64,000 nt of DNA from Dastarcus helophoroides (Eukaryota > Arthropoda > Insecta > Coleoptera > Bothrideridae): assembly GCA_028583605.1 (NCBI GenBank), contig CM053332.1:18732555-18796554 (forward strand), written 5' to 3'. The notes beneath the pieces are model-generated. The model worked only from the letters and a program-made list of their open reading frames with translations. It did not search any database and had not been told where the DNA came from. The position numbers were made by a program, and so were the translations under genes. Position 1 is the stretch's first letter. Every line of letters begins with the position of its first letter. Of the stretch, positions 1 through 11,717 are shown in pieces.

Positions 1-2233
1 ATCTTTCGAATATAACTTGATTGCGACATTGTTAAGCAATTTCCTATTAAGATCTCGATTCCTAAACAATACTTTACGTCCCCAGATCTTTCAATTCAAA
101 ATCTTGTATTAGTTCGTTTTTAATGAAATTTAGATTCGATGTTTTATTATATGCAACGAGTACATCGTCAACGTAGATTAAGACGATTATTAATTCGCCC
201 CCTCGTTTCATATAATATACACATGGATCTGCGTTGGTTGATTTCAGCTCCATACTTTGCAATTTTTCGTCAAATCGTTTGTTCCACTGATGACCAGCTT
301 GCTTGGGTCCATACAGTGCCTTCTTGATTTGACAGACTTTATCGCCTTTTGTAATTTCGTTTAACATCTTCTTTGCACGAACGCCTATGTAGTTATTTCC
401 GTTTCGTTTTATAATTTCTTGCAATAATTCAACAAGGAGTTGTGGTTTCTCCATGTAAATTTCTTCATCAATTGTTCCATTTAAATATGCTGTGGTGATG
501 TCGAATTGGTGAATTTTCAGGTTAAATTCGGCTGATAATGCTAACAGCAATCTGACGGAACTTAGTCGTGCCACGGGAGCAAATGTTTCGTGAAAGTCTA
601 CGCCGGGTTGTTGCGTGAAACCCTTTGCGACCACCCGAGCCTTTCTTCTGTGGATGCTTCCATCAGCATTATACTTGTTTCGTAATATTGTTCTGCAGCC
701 GATGATTTGTCTATTTCTTGGACGATCGACGATGTTCCAAGTATCATTTTTAATGAGACATTCTATTTCATCGACGATGGCGCTTTTCCAATCTTCTGAG
801 TTTGGCCCATTGTTTCCGTTTTCCAATCGGATTTCAAGCATATATGCGAAGTTTGTTTCGAAATTCTCAATTTCATCAGCCGAATTTTTAGAATAGTGTT
901 CGTCTGATTCAATTTCCGATGTTTCTTCTTGGCTTGCAGAATTGATCAGATTGTATTGTTTCCTCGGACGGCCGGGTTGACCTGTCTTCACTTTCTTTGA
1001 ACGGCTAGGTCTTCTTTTGATAGCTTGTTGAGGTTTGGGATTGACCACCGGGAGTTCGTTGATCTCTTCTTCAATATCGTATTCCTTCGGTGTAGGTTCG
1101 GCAGGCGTTGGCTTTTCATCGGAGTTGATGAGAAGTTTAAAGAACCTTGGTTGGGCTTCTTCAGGTCGTTGAACTCGATTCGAATCACCAGATTTTGCAA
1201 TATTCTCCCCCTTAAACATACTATTAGTGAATTTTATGTCACGGGCAACAATAACCTTTTGAAGACTAGGTATCCAGATTCGATATCCCTTGGATTGTCC
1301 GTCGTATCCAACAAATGTGCCCTTCAGACCGCGCTTATTGAACTTTCCCTTCTTTGGATTCTTGTCGAGCGTATAGATTTCGTCGCCAAATGTTTTGAAG
1401 TGCGTCACGTCTGGTCGCCTATTTTTCCACAGTTCGAATGGCGTTTTTCCGTTTAATATGTCCGCGATACAGCGATTTCTGGTGTAATTTGCAGTTGCAA
1501 TTGCTTCTGCCCAAAATGACTGTGGTAGCCTCGACTGAGACAGCATGCAGAGTGCCATTTCGACCAGAGTGCGATTCTTTCGTTCCGCTACCCCGTTTTG
1601 TTATGGCGTGTGCTTGATTGTCAGTCGGTGATGCATTCCTTGGCTTTTTAAATATGCATTAAATTCGTTGCTACAGAATTCGCGCCCATTGTCAGATTGA
1701 ACAGCTTTCACTTTCTTCCCTGTTTGGTTTTCTACGAAAGCTTTGTAGTCTTTAAACACTTGAAGAGCTTCATCCTTCGTTTTCAGAAATCGTACTTCAC
1801 TCCAGCGTGAGAAATCATCGGTGAATGGCATAAGATATTCCGCTTTTCCAATGCTTTCCGTGCTAAATGGTCCGCACAAGTCAGTGTGAACGATATTCAG
1901 AAGTTCACTACTTCTCTCTCTATGTTTTGGAAATGGTTGCGCTGTAAGTTTGTTTTCCAGACAAATTTCGCATGGTGGCATTGATTTGTCGTTTTCCAAA
2001 TCTAGACCTAATACAGCTTCTTTCCGTTGCATTTCTAGTAAGTCGCTTCGATTTAAATAACCAAATTTCTCGTGCCATTCCATTAATTTTGATTTGGTGC
2101 TCTCAGTCGTAATTGCGCAAGCATGTTTGGGGTTAGTTTCTTCAGTATAATATAAGTCGCCTTTCCTGTAGGCAACCAGCAATACTTCTCCATCGCAATT
2201 TGTTACCATAGCTTGCTTTTTGTTGAAGTTCAC
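1..2233 (-). pseudogene. pol: copia pol: integrase and reverse transcriptase, broken
   Basis: One reading frame covers 2233-74 except for a TAA at 1603-1601. The first part is the GAG-pre-integrase zinc region (H..H, CEICLENK) and integrase core, with catalytic Asp in VHTDLCGPF, Asp in QSDNGREF, and the Glu just after the stop in NGVAERKNRT. The stop replaces a residue in the conserved TP-QNG stretch, consistent with CAA to TAA. Reverse transcriptase follows: HETFAPVARLSSVR, FDITTAYLNG (first catalytic Asp), and YVDDV about 33 residues before the frame ends at 74. A one-base loss in a G run near 78-82 ends the frame; the downstream polyprotein continues in the neighbouring frame to base 1. 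Confidence 0.92.
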
Positions 2234-2285
2234 GATATTTCCGTTGTCGACGATTTTCGAAACTCAGATGAGATTCGTTTGTAAG

Positions 2286-2597
2286 TCAGGTACGTGCAAC
2301 GTATTTTTCAGCTTGAAATTCTAGACCTTCATTGCCCATTGGAGCAGAAATTCTCACCGTGCCCTTCGCTGTAACTTCGGCTGACGCGTGGTTCGCTAAT
2401 TTCAGTTTTTTACTATCTGAGTTTACAATTTCGAAAAACTTTTCTTTGTCATTACACAAATGTGAAGTACATCCGCTATCTAGACACCAGCGATTATTTC
2501 TTTCGCGGTTGTAAGCAACTTCTTCCGTGGTAAATGCAGAAAATGACACATCTTCCGCAATGGTGGCTTTCTCACGTCGTTCTGGACTGCCTTCCAT
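2286..2597 (-). pseudogene. pol: copia pol: protease part
   Basis: About 100 residues with the copia-type aspartic protease motif WCLDSGCTSHL (catalytic Asp in D-S-G, near residue 39), followed by FFEIVNSD and the LANHASAEVTAKGTV stretch usual in these proteases. The frame runs into a stop at 2286. The next section of polyprotein (around 2285-2233) lies in another frame and carries a further TGA near 2270-2272. This separates protease from integrase by one frameshift and one nonsense change. The family role is cleavage of the Gag-Pol precursor. Confidence 0.82.
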
Positions 2598-2599
2598 TG

Positions 2600-3346
2600 T
2601 TGTTTACCGTATTTTGGGTACATTCAGCTGCTTTGTGACCCACCTTTCTACAACGATGACATTTAAATTTAAAATACCCGCTTAAGTTTGGTTTCCTTTT
2701 TTGCTTGGACTTTTCGTTTGTGTGACGAGTTTCGTGCTAACAATGCGTCTTGGTTGTCATTTTGAGAGCGCTGCTTCCTCGTTGCAGACTCATCTAAAAT
2801 TTTCATCTTGAGGATTTCGGGATCTGGCAAGTTGTCACGTGATTCAATAGCACATCTGAAGTTTTCGAAACTTTCGGGTAGACTGTGTAACATGATAATG
2901 GACTGTAATTCGCTGCAGACTTCGATTGATAGTTCAGAGAGTTTATTAATGACGTCGAGAAATTCTTCTAGGTGACGTTGTACATCGCCTTTTTCTTCTA
3001 ACCTTTGCGTTATGAGACGCTTCCAAAGTGATGCTTTCCGGGCCGGACCTTTTGATTCAAATATGGCTTCCAATTTCAACCAAATTTTCCTAACCGTAAG
3101 ACAATTTCTGACTTGTTTTAATTCAGCATCATTAATCGCTAAATACAAATCTGCTTTGGCTTTATCGTCCTCTTCTTGCCATGCTTCTATCGCTGCAGGA
3201 GGTGCTGAAGGCTTTACTTTCTGTCCGTTGGCGTATGCCCATGTTTTATTCTTTGTCATTATAGCTTGCATTCGTAATTTCCACGTATCATAATTGTCTC
3301 TCGATAGCACTGGAATACGCGAGATGCTTCCTGCTTGGAATTCCAT
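2600..3346 (-). pseudogene. gag: copia gag (capsid and zinc knuckle), frameshifted
   Basis: The ATG at 3346 opens a reading frame of about 225 codons that begins MEFQAGSISRIPVL and contains the copia gag signature NYDTWKLRMQAIM near residues 18-30 (UBN2-type gag). An upstream GTG in the same frame is not a likely start. The frame stops at 2669. A perfect CX2CX4HX4C zinc knuckle (C-HR-C-RKVG-H-KAAE-C) follows at about 2661-2620 in another frame, so a one-base shift lies between roughly 2680 and 2720. A second shift leads into the protease part. Gag forms the virus-like particle and binds RNA through the knuckle. As it stands it is a pseudogene. Confidence 0.85.
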
Positions 3347-3442
3347 GATTCGCACTTGACAAGTGCGTTACGTCACTGTCAGCTTTTTCTGAAAATGTTA
3401 TTAATTTGCCACTTCCCACTTAAATTAACACTTAGCGTTATT

Positions 3443-3456
3443 CTGGGCCCATAACC
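3443..3456 (-). other. Primer-binding site, internal initiator tRNA-Met type
   Basis: The plus strand reads CTGGGCCCATAACC, which is the anticodon-arm sequence of eukaryotic initiator tRNA-Met (CAU anticodon). On the element's own strand this is the complement, directly after the LTR. Copia elements are known to prime from a half-molecule of initiator tRNA at this internal site rather than from the tRNA 3' end. Confidence 0.8.
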
Positions 3457-3640
3457 TGTTTGAATGATGGTCCTTATTTAAGTTATATGGCAATAGAGAT
3501 TAACAATGTTTGTGGAGAACAAATATATTCACGTTTTTATACATAACATACAACTCTCTAAAAAACGGTTGCTAACATAACTAAACTATTATTTGTTTTA
3601 TTTAACAAGGTGGAGGTATTTTGATTGTCTCGCTCTAACA
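3457..3640 (-). repeat. 5' LTR of the copia element (about 184 bp)
   Basis: Read on the minus strand the segment starts TGTTAGAG and ends TTCAAACA, the usual TG..CA ends. It directly abuts the primer-binding site with no spacer. It contains a TATA-like TATAAAAACG near 3539-3530. The inner end (3457) is firm because of the primer site. The outer end (3640) is inferred from the TG start, and an alternative end near 3658 (TGTTAAGC) is possible. The other LTR is outside the window. Confidence 0.6.
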
Positions 3641-3949
3641 CACTGAATGTGCTTAACATATTTTTCTTGAAAACTTAACAATATTAAATTTTTATAATGG
3701 GGTAGAGGATCATAGAAGAGGAAACATCTTAAATGTTAAATTCAAAGCAAACTTAACCAATATTTCTAAAATCTCAATAGAACTACCCTAGATTAATGAA
3801 ATTCACAAACGATTTATGCTGTTTTTCAATATTTCATTTAACTATTTTTTTTAAAAAATCAACAAGAGCTTAGATTGCATTAATCAGAGAAATTAGAAGA
3901 TATAAAATTTTTTAAGACTTTAGGTGATTTTTAAAATATTCTAACTCAA
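3641..3949. other. AT-rich sequence, nothing recognised
   Basis: No coding potential, no repeat with clear ends and no structured motif seen. Confidence 0.6.
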
Positions 3950-4215
3950 AATTTTGTCCCCTAAAACCAAAAAAAGATTAAAAAACAGAAAAAATGTTGC
4001 TCTAACGCGTTTCGATAGCCAAGCTATCATCTTTAGAGAAAAGGCTTGGTAGTATCTCTCTTGTCTCCTGAAACCAAGAAGGATTAAAAAACACAACAAA
4101 TTTGGCTCTAACGCATTTCGATAGCCAATCTTCAGAGAGATAGCTTGATAGTACCTGTCTGAAAATGATATCTTGGCTATCGCAATGCGTTACAGCAACC
4201 CTTGTTGTGTTTTTT

Positions 4216-4872
4216 TTTACTTTATTTAACATTTCTTCGGCCCAGTTTAAAAATATTTAAATTTTTATGTTCGACCCACAAGCGTAGTTCAATGCCGGAA
4301 GGGGTATTAGCCCTCGGAGCAGTTGTTTCTTGTGAATCGGGCTTCAAATATTTAAATTTTTAACGCAGTAAATTTTTAACACAGTAAATTGATGATGAAA
4401 CGTCTATTCATGTTAAAATTTCTTTATTTTTCTTTTTTTATATATTTCAAAAATTTTTATTTTTAAATATTTCTTCCTCCTTGTTCCCTTTCCATGTTAT
4501 GCACTGCTGACGAGCTGAAATGAGAGCGAAACATCGATGTCCAGTGCTACAACCTTTTTTATGTATTTTTTTATATTTTTCTAATTTATCAAAAAACAAA
4601 ATTTTTATTTTTTCCATATCTAACTTTTGAACTCCTATTTTTCATTATTCCTATTCTATGTAAAATAAACTAACCTCTTAATTTGTGAACTGTCTTGAAG
4701 TGACGTTTTCAATAAATTTAAATATCACGCAGTCGCATTTCAAAAATTGTTTAGAAAATTGTCAACAAACCATGATAATTTAAATATTTCCAAACTGGGC
4801 CGAAGAAATGTTAAATAAATTGAAAAAAAACATAATATTTCCGGTCAATAAGGGTCTACCATAAAGAATAAA
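4216..4872 (+). mobile_element. Family B hammerhead retroelement, 657 bp, inserted in family A
   Basis: Flanked by a perfect 16-bp target duplication, CCTTGTTGTGTTTTTT, at 4200-4215 and 4873-4888. The duplicated bases belong to family A, so B inserted after A. The element has inverted ends (TTTATTTAACATTTCTTCGG near 4222 and its complement near 4800-4830) and a centrally placed hammerhead ribozyme at 4501-4547. It has no open frame of note. The long, variable-length target duplication and lack of a transposase point to retroposition in trans, as in Penelope-associated retrozymes. Confidence 0.85.
4501..4547 (+). ncRNA. Hammerhead ribozyme, family B (intact core)
   Basis: Stem I GCACTG (4501-4506) pairs with CAGTGC (4542-4547). 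Core CTGACGA is 4507-4513. Stem II is GCT/AGC with loop GAAATGAG (4514-4527). GAAA is 4528-4531. Stem III is the near-palindrome ACATCGATGT (4531-4540), and the predicted cleavage follows C4541 of GTC. All conserved hammerhead core positions are present. The tiny stem III is typical of the minimal hammerheads in Penelope-like elements, which are thought to work best as dimers. Read by eye; activity is not tested. Confidence 0.85.
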
Positions 4873-4966
4873 CCTTGTTGTGTTTTTTAATCTTTCTTGG
4901 TTTCAGAGGACAGGATTTGTATTTCTTGTTGAAGGTAACCAAGGACCTATCCGTTCCGCCAAAATT

Positions 4967-5293
4967 CTACTGTCAGATTTAATTTGAATTTATGACTTTT
5001 CTTGGAAAAATTTAAAGGGAGGCATAAATATATTTTTATACTCTGGGGGCACAAGCGAAAAAAGTTGGGAACCCCTGATTTAAAAGCTTCAAAATTTTCT
5101 AATAATTTTAGTTTTTTGTTCAAATTTCAAGTTTTCTTTAGATTTTCAGCTTTTGTTCTAAAATACTAGATTTAAATCGAAACTCCCAAACTTTTGAATG
5201 CTGAAACATTTTTTAAATTTCTGTGTTAACTTGAAAAATTTCTTTCCTTAGATTTTTCTCATAATTCCGGCTTTAGTGTTAAAAATTTTAAGC
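4967..5293. other. AT-rich sequence, nothing recognised
   Basis: Degenerate A/T runs of the same texture as the repeat interiors; no ends or coding sequence found. Confidence 0.5.
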
Positions 5294-8200
5294 CAGGGGT
5301 TGGCAAACTTTTAAGCCAAAAGAGCCATCCGCAATGAAAAAATTGGTTTCGTGAATTTCAAAGAGCCACAAGTTTTTATTTCTGATTTTACATTTTATTT
5401 CACAATTAAATCAGATAAATCAGACAAAATATGGAACAGGGAGAGACCCCCTCTGACTCATGTAGTCAAAAGAAAACATATTCAGCCCAAAAGATCTTTT
5501 ATTTCTCATAATTTAGAGCTTTATTTCAAAATTTGCCTTTTTCTCGTAAATTCGACTTTTTTAACTCTTCTCTGTATTCGTCTTTTTTTTAACGATGTAT
5601 TTAGACTTTTTTTCCCTATATTTTCTCTCTTCTCAAAACTTCGAAAATCTGTGAAAATGTTTACTTTTTTTTAATTCGACTTATACTGAAAGATTCGACT
5701 TATTTCTAAAAAATTTTACTTTTGTCGATTTCGTAATAAAAAAAAGTAAAAATTTGAAGTAATAATTTGTAAATGTTAAATAAAACAGTTTTTCAAGATT
5801 TCGATCTTTTTCTCAAATTTTTTTTTTTTTCAAAATTTAGATTTATTCTCAAATTTGACTTTTTTCCAAAATTATATTTTTTTAACTTTGTTCTAAATTG
5901 CGACTTTTTTCTCGAAATTTCTATTCTTTTAAAATAACGTTTTCTTTTCAAATTTTCCCATTTCGCCCAAATATTGACTTTTAATAAATATTTAAACTTT
6001 TATTTATTTTCTGGAAATTTCGACCTGTTTCGCCAAATTAGGTGTTTCTCGAAATTCCAACTTTTAACTGAAAATTAGACATTTTATTATGTTTCTGCAA
6101 GCTGTGATTTTATTGACAAAATTCACCAATTTTCAGAATGTTTGACTTTATCTAAAAAATTTGATTTTGTTCTTACAATTTGCTTTCGCTGGGAAATTTT
6201 AACTTTACTAAATCTCGACGTTTTTCCCAATATGTCGATCTTTTTCTCAAAATGTCGATCTTTTTTCTCAAAATATCAATCTTTTCCTCGAAATTTTGAT
6301 ATATTTTTTTTAAATTTGTTTCGGTTTTAGAAACTGGTGATATTTATTTCAAAAATCGTCTTTTTTTAGAAATTTTAATATTATTCAACAAGGTTTTTCA
6401 AAAAGTCAGGTTTTGATATTAAATTTGATTTCATGAAAATTCCAAATTTAAAGTTCAACATTTTTCTCGAAACTGGAAGTTTTACCCACATTTCTTTATA
6501 TTTAAAAATTGTTTTACCTATTTTCTCAAAATTTAAATTTTTCTGAAAATTTAAAGTTTTTTTTATTCGTTTGTTCTCGAAATTTCAAATATATTTTTAA
6601 AATTTCAACTTTCTCTGGAAAATTGTAAATCATTTATTTTCTTCCTTTCTAAAAAACTTCGCCTTTTTAAAGCTCGACAATTTTTTCTAAGCTCTAAGTT
6701 TCTGTACAATTTCTCTTTTCGAAATTTTACAATTTTTCACAAAATTCAAATTTGTTTAAAAATTTTAGGTTCTTAAATCTGTTCTAGAATTCAATCTATT
6801 GGCAAAATTCGTTGTTTTTTTTCTAAAATTTTGAATTTTTAAGAATTTTTGACAAATTCATATTTTTCGATATCTCTTTTTTTCAAAATTTAGATTTTTC
6901 CGGAAATATCAACTTTCATTTCGAATTCATCCATTTTCAAATCACAAAATTCGATTTTTTTTTGACTTTCTATGGAAAATTTTGACAATTTTTTGAAGAT
7001 TAACACTTCTCGAAATTGGAAATTTTACCAACATTCCCTTTCCTTTCGAAATTATTTTACCAATTTTCTCAAAATTCAATTTATCTGAAAATTTGGGATT
7101 TTTTAAATTCGTCTTGTTTTCGTAATTTTAAATTTATTCTTAAAATTTAATTTTCTCTGAAAAATTGCAAATTTTTATCGAAATTTGGAACTTTTCTTAA
7201 AATGTTGATTTTTTCCTTGAAATTTTTCCTAAAATTTGACTTTTTTTTACTTCTCTGAAAAACTTCGACTTTTTTAAAGTCCGACACCTTTTTAAGCTTC
7301 CAGCTCATTTTAAAATCTGTCTTTTATCTGAAAATGTCAAGTTTTTTTAATTTGCTTTGAATTTCAATCTATTGCAGAAATTAGACTTCTTTTCTGAAAT
7401 TTTACCCTTATTTAAGAACTTTGGATCAATTCATTATTTTTTAAATCACTTTTCCCAATTGTTTTCCAAATCTGGTCCTTTTTCTCAAAATTTGACTTTT
7501 TTTTGGGAAATTTTGACCTTTTTTAAAGGTAAAAACTCCTCTCGAAATTTTCTTGAAATTAACTTTTAAAATTATTTTACAAATGTTCTCAAAATTTGAA
7601 TTTATCTGAAAATTTGGATTTTTTTTTACATCGTCTTGTTCTCGAAATTTCAAACTCAATCTTAAAATTTAACTTTCTCTGAAAAATTGCAAATTATTTA
7701 TTTTCTTCTTCTCTGAAAAACTTCGACGTTTTTAAAGTCCGACATTTTTTTAAGCTTCCAGTTTATTTTAAAATTTCTCTTTTATCTGAAAATGTCAAGT
7801 TTGCTTTGGGTTTCAATCTTTTGCGGAAATTAGACTTTTCTTTCTGAAATTTTGCCCTTATTTAAGAAGTTTGGACCAATTCATTTTTTTTAAATTACTT
7901 TTTCCAATTGTTTTCTAAATCTGGTCCTTTTTCTGAAAATAAGGCTTTTTTTTCTGACGTTTTTTTAAAGTTCAAAACTCTTCTCGAAATTTTCTTGTAA
8001 TTTTTTTTTGAAATTATTTTACAAATGTTATCAAAATTTTAATTTATCTGAAAATTTGGATTTTTTTTAAATCGTCTTGTTCTCGAAATTTCAAATTCAA
8101 TCTTAAAATTTAACTTTCTCTGAAAAATTGCAAATCATTTATTTTCTTCTTCTCTGAAAAACTTCAACTTTTTTAAAGTCCGACACTTTTTTAAGTTTCC

Positions 8201-11200
8201 AGTTTGTTTTAAAATTTCTCTTTTATTTGAAAATGTCAAGTTTTTAAAATTTGCTTTGGGTTTTAATCTATTGTGGAATATAGACTTTTTTTCGAAAAAT
8301 TTGCCCTTATTTAAGTACTGCGGACCAATTTATTTTTTTTAAATCACTTTTCCCAATTGTTTTCTGAATCTGGTCCTGTTTCTCAAAATTTGGCTTTTTT
8401 TTGGGAAATTCTGACGTTTTTTTAAAGTTAAAAACTCTTCTCGAAATTTTCTTCAAATTTTCTTTTGAAATAATTTTACTTATGTTCTCAAAATTTGAAT
8501 TTATCTGAAAATTTGGATTTTTTTTAAATCGTCTTGTTCTCGAAATTTCAAATTCAGTCTCAAACTTTAACTTTTCTGAAAAATTGTAAATTTTTTGTCG
8601 AAATTTTAAGCTTTTATTAAAATTTTGACTTTTTCCTTGAAATTTTTCCTAAAATTCGACTTTTTTCTTCTTCTCTGAGAAACTTTGAACATTTAAATTT
8701 CAACGATTTTTTTGAACTCTCAGTTTATTCTTACAATTTCTCTTTTCAAAATTTTGTAATATTTCAATAAATTCAAAATGGTCTAAAAATGTCAGGTTTT
8801 TAAATTTCTTTTGAGTGTCAACCTATTTTCGAAATTTGACGATTTTTTTTTTCTAAAATTTTGCCTTTTTTGAGAACTTTCGATAAATTCATTTCTTTTG
8901 AAATTTCTCCCTCTTTTCGAATTAAATGAATTCATTTTTTTCAATCCCTTCAGTTTTCCTAACTTTTTTCGAAGTCTCTTACTTTTTCTCAAAATTCGGC
9001 TTTTCCTGGGAAATTCTGACCTTTTTTCAAAGTTCAACACTTTTCAAAATTTTGTTGAAACTTTCTTTCAAAATTATTTTACCATTTTTCTCAAAATTCG
9101 AATTTATCTGAAAATTTGGAGTTTTTTTAATTCGTCCTGTTCTCTAAATTGCAAATTTATTTTCAAAATTTAGCAAACTCTGGAAAATTGCAATTTTTTA
9201 TCGAAATTTCGAGTTGTTCTAAACTTTTTCCATAAAATTCTTTCTAAAATTAAAGTTTTTTCTTCTACACTGAAAAACTTTAACGTCTTTAGATATCGAC
9301 CGTTTTTTCTAAGCTTCCAGTTAATTTTTACAATTTCTCTTTTACAAATTTTACTATATTTCAAAAATTCAAAATTGTCTAAAAATTTCAGGTTTTTAAT
9401 TTGTGCTGGGTTTCAATCTACTGTCGAAGTTCGACGTTTTTTTTTCTAAAATTTTGCCTTTTTTGAGAACTTTCGATAAATTTATTTTTGTCTAAATGTC
9501 TTCCTCTTTCCGAATTAAATGAATTCATTTTTTTCAATCTCTTCATTTTTCCCAACTTTTTTCGAAATCTCTTTCTTTTTCTCAAAATTTGGCTTTTTCT
9601 GGGAATTTTTGACTTTTTTTTAAAGTTCAACTCTTCTCAAAATTTTCTTGGAATTTTCTTTCGAAATTATTTTACCAGTTTTCTCAAAATTCGAATTTAT
9701 CTGAAAATTTGGAGCTGTCCTGTTTTCTAAATTGCAAATTTATCTTCAAAATTTAGCTTTCTCTGGAAAATTGCAATTTTATATCGAAATTTCGAGTTGT
9801 TCTTAACTTTTTCTATGAAATTCTTCCTATAATTAAAGTTTTTTCTTCTACACTGAAAAACTTTAACTTTTTTAGAGATCGACAATTTTTTCTAAGCTTC
9901 CAGTTAATTTTTACAATTTCTCTTTTACAAATTTTACTACATTTCAAAAATACTAAATTGTCTAAAAATTTCAGGTGTTTAATTTATGCTGAGTTTTAAT
10001 TTATTGTCGAAATTCGACGTTTTTTTTTCTAAAATTTTGTCTTTTTTGAGAACTTTCGAAAAATTCATTTTTTTTTCGAAATTTCTCTCCATTTCCGAAT
10101 TAAATGAATTTATTTTTTTTAATCTCTTCATTTTTTTCCACTTGTTTCGAAATCTCTTCCTTTTTCTCAAAATTTGGCTTTTTCTGGAAAATTTTGACCT
10201 TTTTTTAAAGTTCAACACTTTTCGAAGTCCTCTTGAAATTTTCTTTCGAAATTATTTTACCAGTTTTCTCAAAATTTGAATTTATCTGGAAATTTGGATT
10301 TTTATTTAATTCGGCCTGTTCTCGAAATTGCAAATTTATTTTCAAAATTTAGCTTTCTCTGAAAAATTGCAATTTTTCATCAAAATTTCGAGTTGGTATA
10401 AACTTTTTCCATGAAATTATTCCTAAAATTAAAGTTTTTTCTTCTACACTGAAAAACTTTAACTTTTTTAGAGATCGACAATTTTTTCTAAGCTTCGAGT
10501 TAATTTTTACATTTTGAAAATTTTACTATATTTCAAAAATTCAAAATTGTCTAAAAATTTCAGGTTTTTAATTTGTCCTGGGTTTAAATCTATTGTCAAA
10601 ATTCTCCGTTTTTTTTCCCAAAATTTTACCTTTTTTTGAGAACTTTTGATAAATTTCTTTTTCTCAATTCTTTCAAAATCTGCTACTTTTTCTCAATTCT
10701 TTCGAAGTATCTTTCTTTGTCCTGATTCGAAATCTCTTTTTCCCAAAATTCGGCTTTTTTCTGGAAATTTCAGCTTTTATTTCAAACTTACCGTTTCTGA
10801 AAATTTGGACTTTTTTTCTTAAAAAAAGTAATTTACGAAATCCCAAGGTTTTAGAAAATTTACAAACAAAAAAGTAAAAATCATGAGAAAAATATTTTTT
10901 ATAAATTTCGACTCCCCAATTTGGTCTTTTTTTTAGAAATTTCAAATTTCATGTGTTTTTTCAAAATGTTAATACAAATCAATCAAAAATTTCGGAAAAT
11001 TACTTCTTGAAATCATAACTTTTTATCAAAATTTAAGTAAAACCTAAAAATTCTTAGAAAAGTATTTTTGGAAATTTCGACTTCTGTAGGTCACTTGTTT
11101 AATGAGCGTCTGGGCGTCTGTCCGCTTTAGCTTTTATTTATTTATCTTTTTAAGGGAATTTAAAGAGCCGCATTTTTCTTTTAAAAGAGCCGCAGGCGGC

Positions 11201-11228
11201 TCGCGAGCCTGCGGTTTGTCGACCCCTG
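5294..11228. mobile_element. hAT-like non-autonomous element filled with AT-rich tandem repeats (5.9 kb)
   Basis: The left end reads CAGGGGTTGGCAAAC and the right end is the complement of CAGGGGTCGACAAAC: a 15-bp inverted repeat with two mismatches, of the kind seen at hAT termini. Next to the ends are GAGCC-type motifs (AAGAGCCATCCGC; GCGGCTCGCGAGCC). Flanking octamers TTTTAAGC (5286-5293) and TCTTAAAC (11229-11236) match at 6 of 8 positions, as an aged 8-bp target duplication would. The interior has no transposase, only degenerate repeats of motifs like AAATTTCGACTTTTT. Alternatively the two ends belong to different insertions; paired orientation and flanks argue against that. Confidence 0.6.
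7150..10950. repeat. Degenerate tandem array, about 440-600 bp per unit
   Basis: The landmark CTCTGAAAAACTTCGAC or its variant CACTGAAAAACTTTAAC recurs near 7252, 7710, 8150, 8672, 9267, 9850 and 10446, giving spacings of about 440-600 bp. Surrounding motifs recur in the same order (GCTTCCAGTT, TCCCAATTGTTTTC or CTTTTTCTCAAAATTTGGC, TTATCTGAAAATTTGGA). The later units are longer and more alike. There is no coding content; the short frames in these units are low-complexity F/K/N/L strings. Confidence 0.75.
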
Positions 11229-11521
11229 TCTTAAACGAATGCTGGTTGAAAATAGCAAACTTGGAGTTTCGGGGACTAACCTGACATCTCTATTTTTTTT
11301 ATAAAATAGTTTCTATTCCTTATTGATAACTGTCGATTTTTAAGCAAGTCATCATTAACACTGTGGTGAATTTTAAATTCCTAGGTTGCATAGCTTTCGA
11401 GAAAAACTTCTTTGTCACCGACGAACGCTTACAAGAGTGAGATTATAAAGGTTTGGGTCTTTCCATTTTACCTAGGAAACCCTCAAAAAATAATAAATGT
11501 AAGTTTCTTTATTTTTTAAAT
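11229..11521. other. Unassigned sequence
   Basis: Slightly less AT-biased than its neighbours; no gene or repeat boundary recognised. Confidence 0.5.
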
Positions 11522-11618
11522 TATTTATTCTGGACATGATAACGAAGGCTTCCACGGTCAGAGTCAGTACGGAATATACTTCTTCCGGGATTGGACCGTG
11601 TCAAAGAACTACTAAAAG

Positions 11619-11663
11619 TGTTCGACGTTTCGCCCACCATCGTAGGGGGCTTCTTCAGGAACA
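11619..11663 (-). ncRNA. Hammerhead-like motif, family C, minus arm
   Basis: On the minus strand: stem I TGTTC/GAACA, core CTGAAGA, one extra A, stem II GCCC..GGGC, then GAAA, a minimal palindromic stem III ACGT, and cleavage triplet GTC. All core bases fit the hammerhead consensus except the single extra base between CTGAAGA and stem II. Stem I pairing between bases 40 nt apart supports a real fold. Confidence 0.6.
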
Positions 11664-11717
11664 AATAAAAGAAAAAATAAAAAATAAATGAAAATGAAAT
11701 TTATTTTTTCTTTTCTT

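Larger units (their letters stand above)
1..3640 (-). mobile_element. Ty1/copia LTR retrotransposon, decayed, cut by the left window edge
   Basis: On the minus strand the order is LTR (3640-3457), primer-binding site, gag, protease, integrase and reverse transcriptase, then the window edge. That order, with integrase before reverse transcriptase, defines Ty1/copia. RNase H and the second LTR must lie left of base 1. The coding region is broken by at least three frame changes and two in-frame stops (see the parts), so this copy cannot make its own polyprotein. The five bases after the LTR are CACTG; the matching target duplication would be outside the window and cannot be checked. Confidence 0.93.
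3950..4966. mobile_element. Family A hairpin repeat, interrupted by family B
   Basis: Family A is recognised by the outer motif CAAATCTTGTCCCCTGAAACC, then AACACAACAAAGGTTGCTCT, and a hammerhead-like core beside GCGTTTCGATAGCC. Here two degraded direct units (about 4000-4060 and 4095-4135) face an inverted unit beginning near 4160. The inverted arm resumes after the family B insertion (4889-4966) and ends in the family's terminal AACCAAGGACC..CCGTTCCGCC. The cores are mutated (CTAAAGA in the first unit). Other A copies: 12684, 35886, 39551, 55305, 56967 and 63035. Confidence 0.75.

Noticed and set aside
3443..3456. Initiator tRNA gene fragment
   Set aside because: Only 14 bases of the anticodon arm are present, positioned exactly as a copia primer-binding site; no other tRNA parts.
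5351..10945. Many 60-107 codon open frames in the AT-rich array
   Set aside because: F/L/K/N-rich low-complexity translations of TTTTTCTCAAAATTT repeats; no start context, no domains, and present on both strands.
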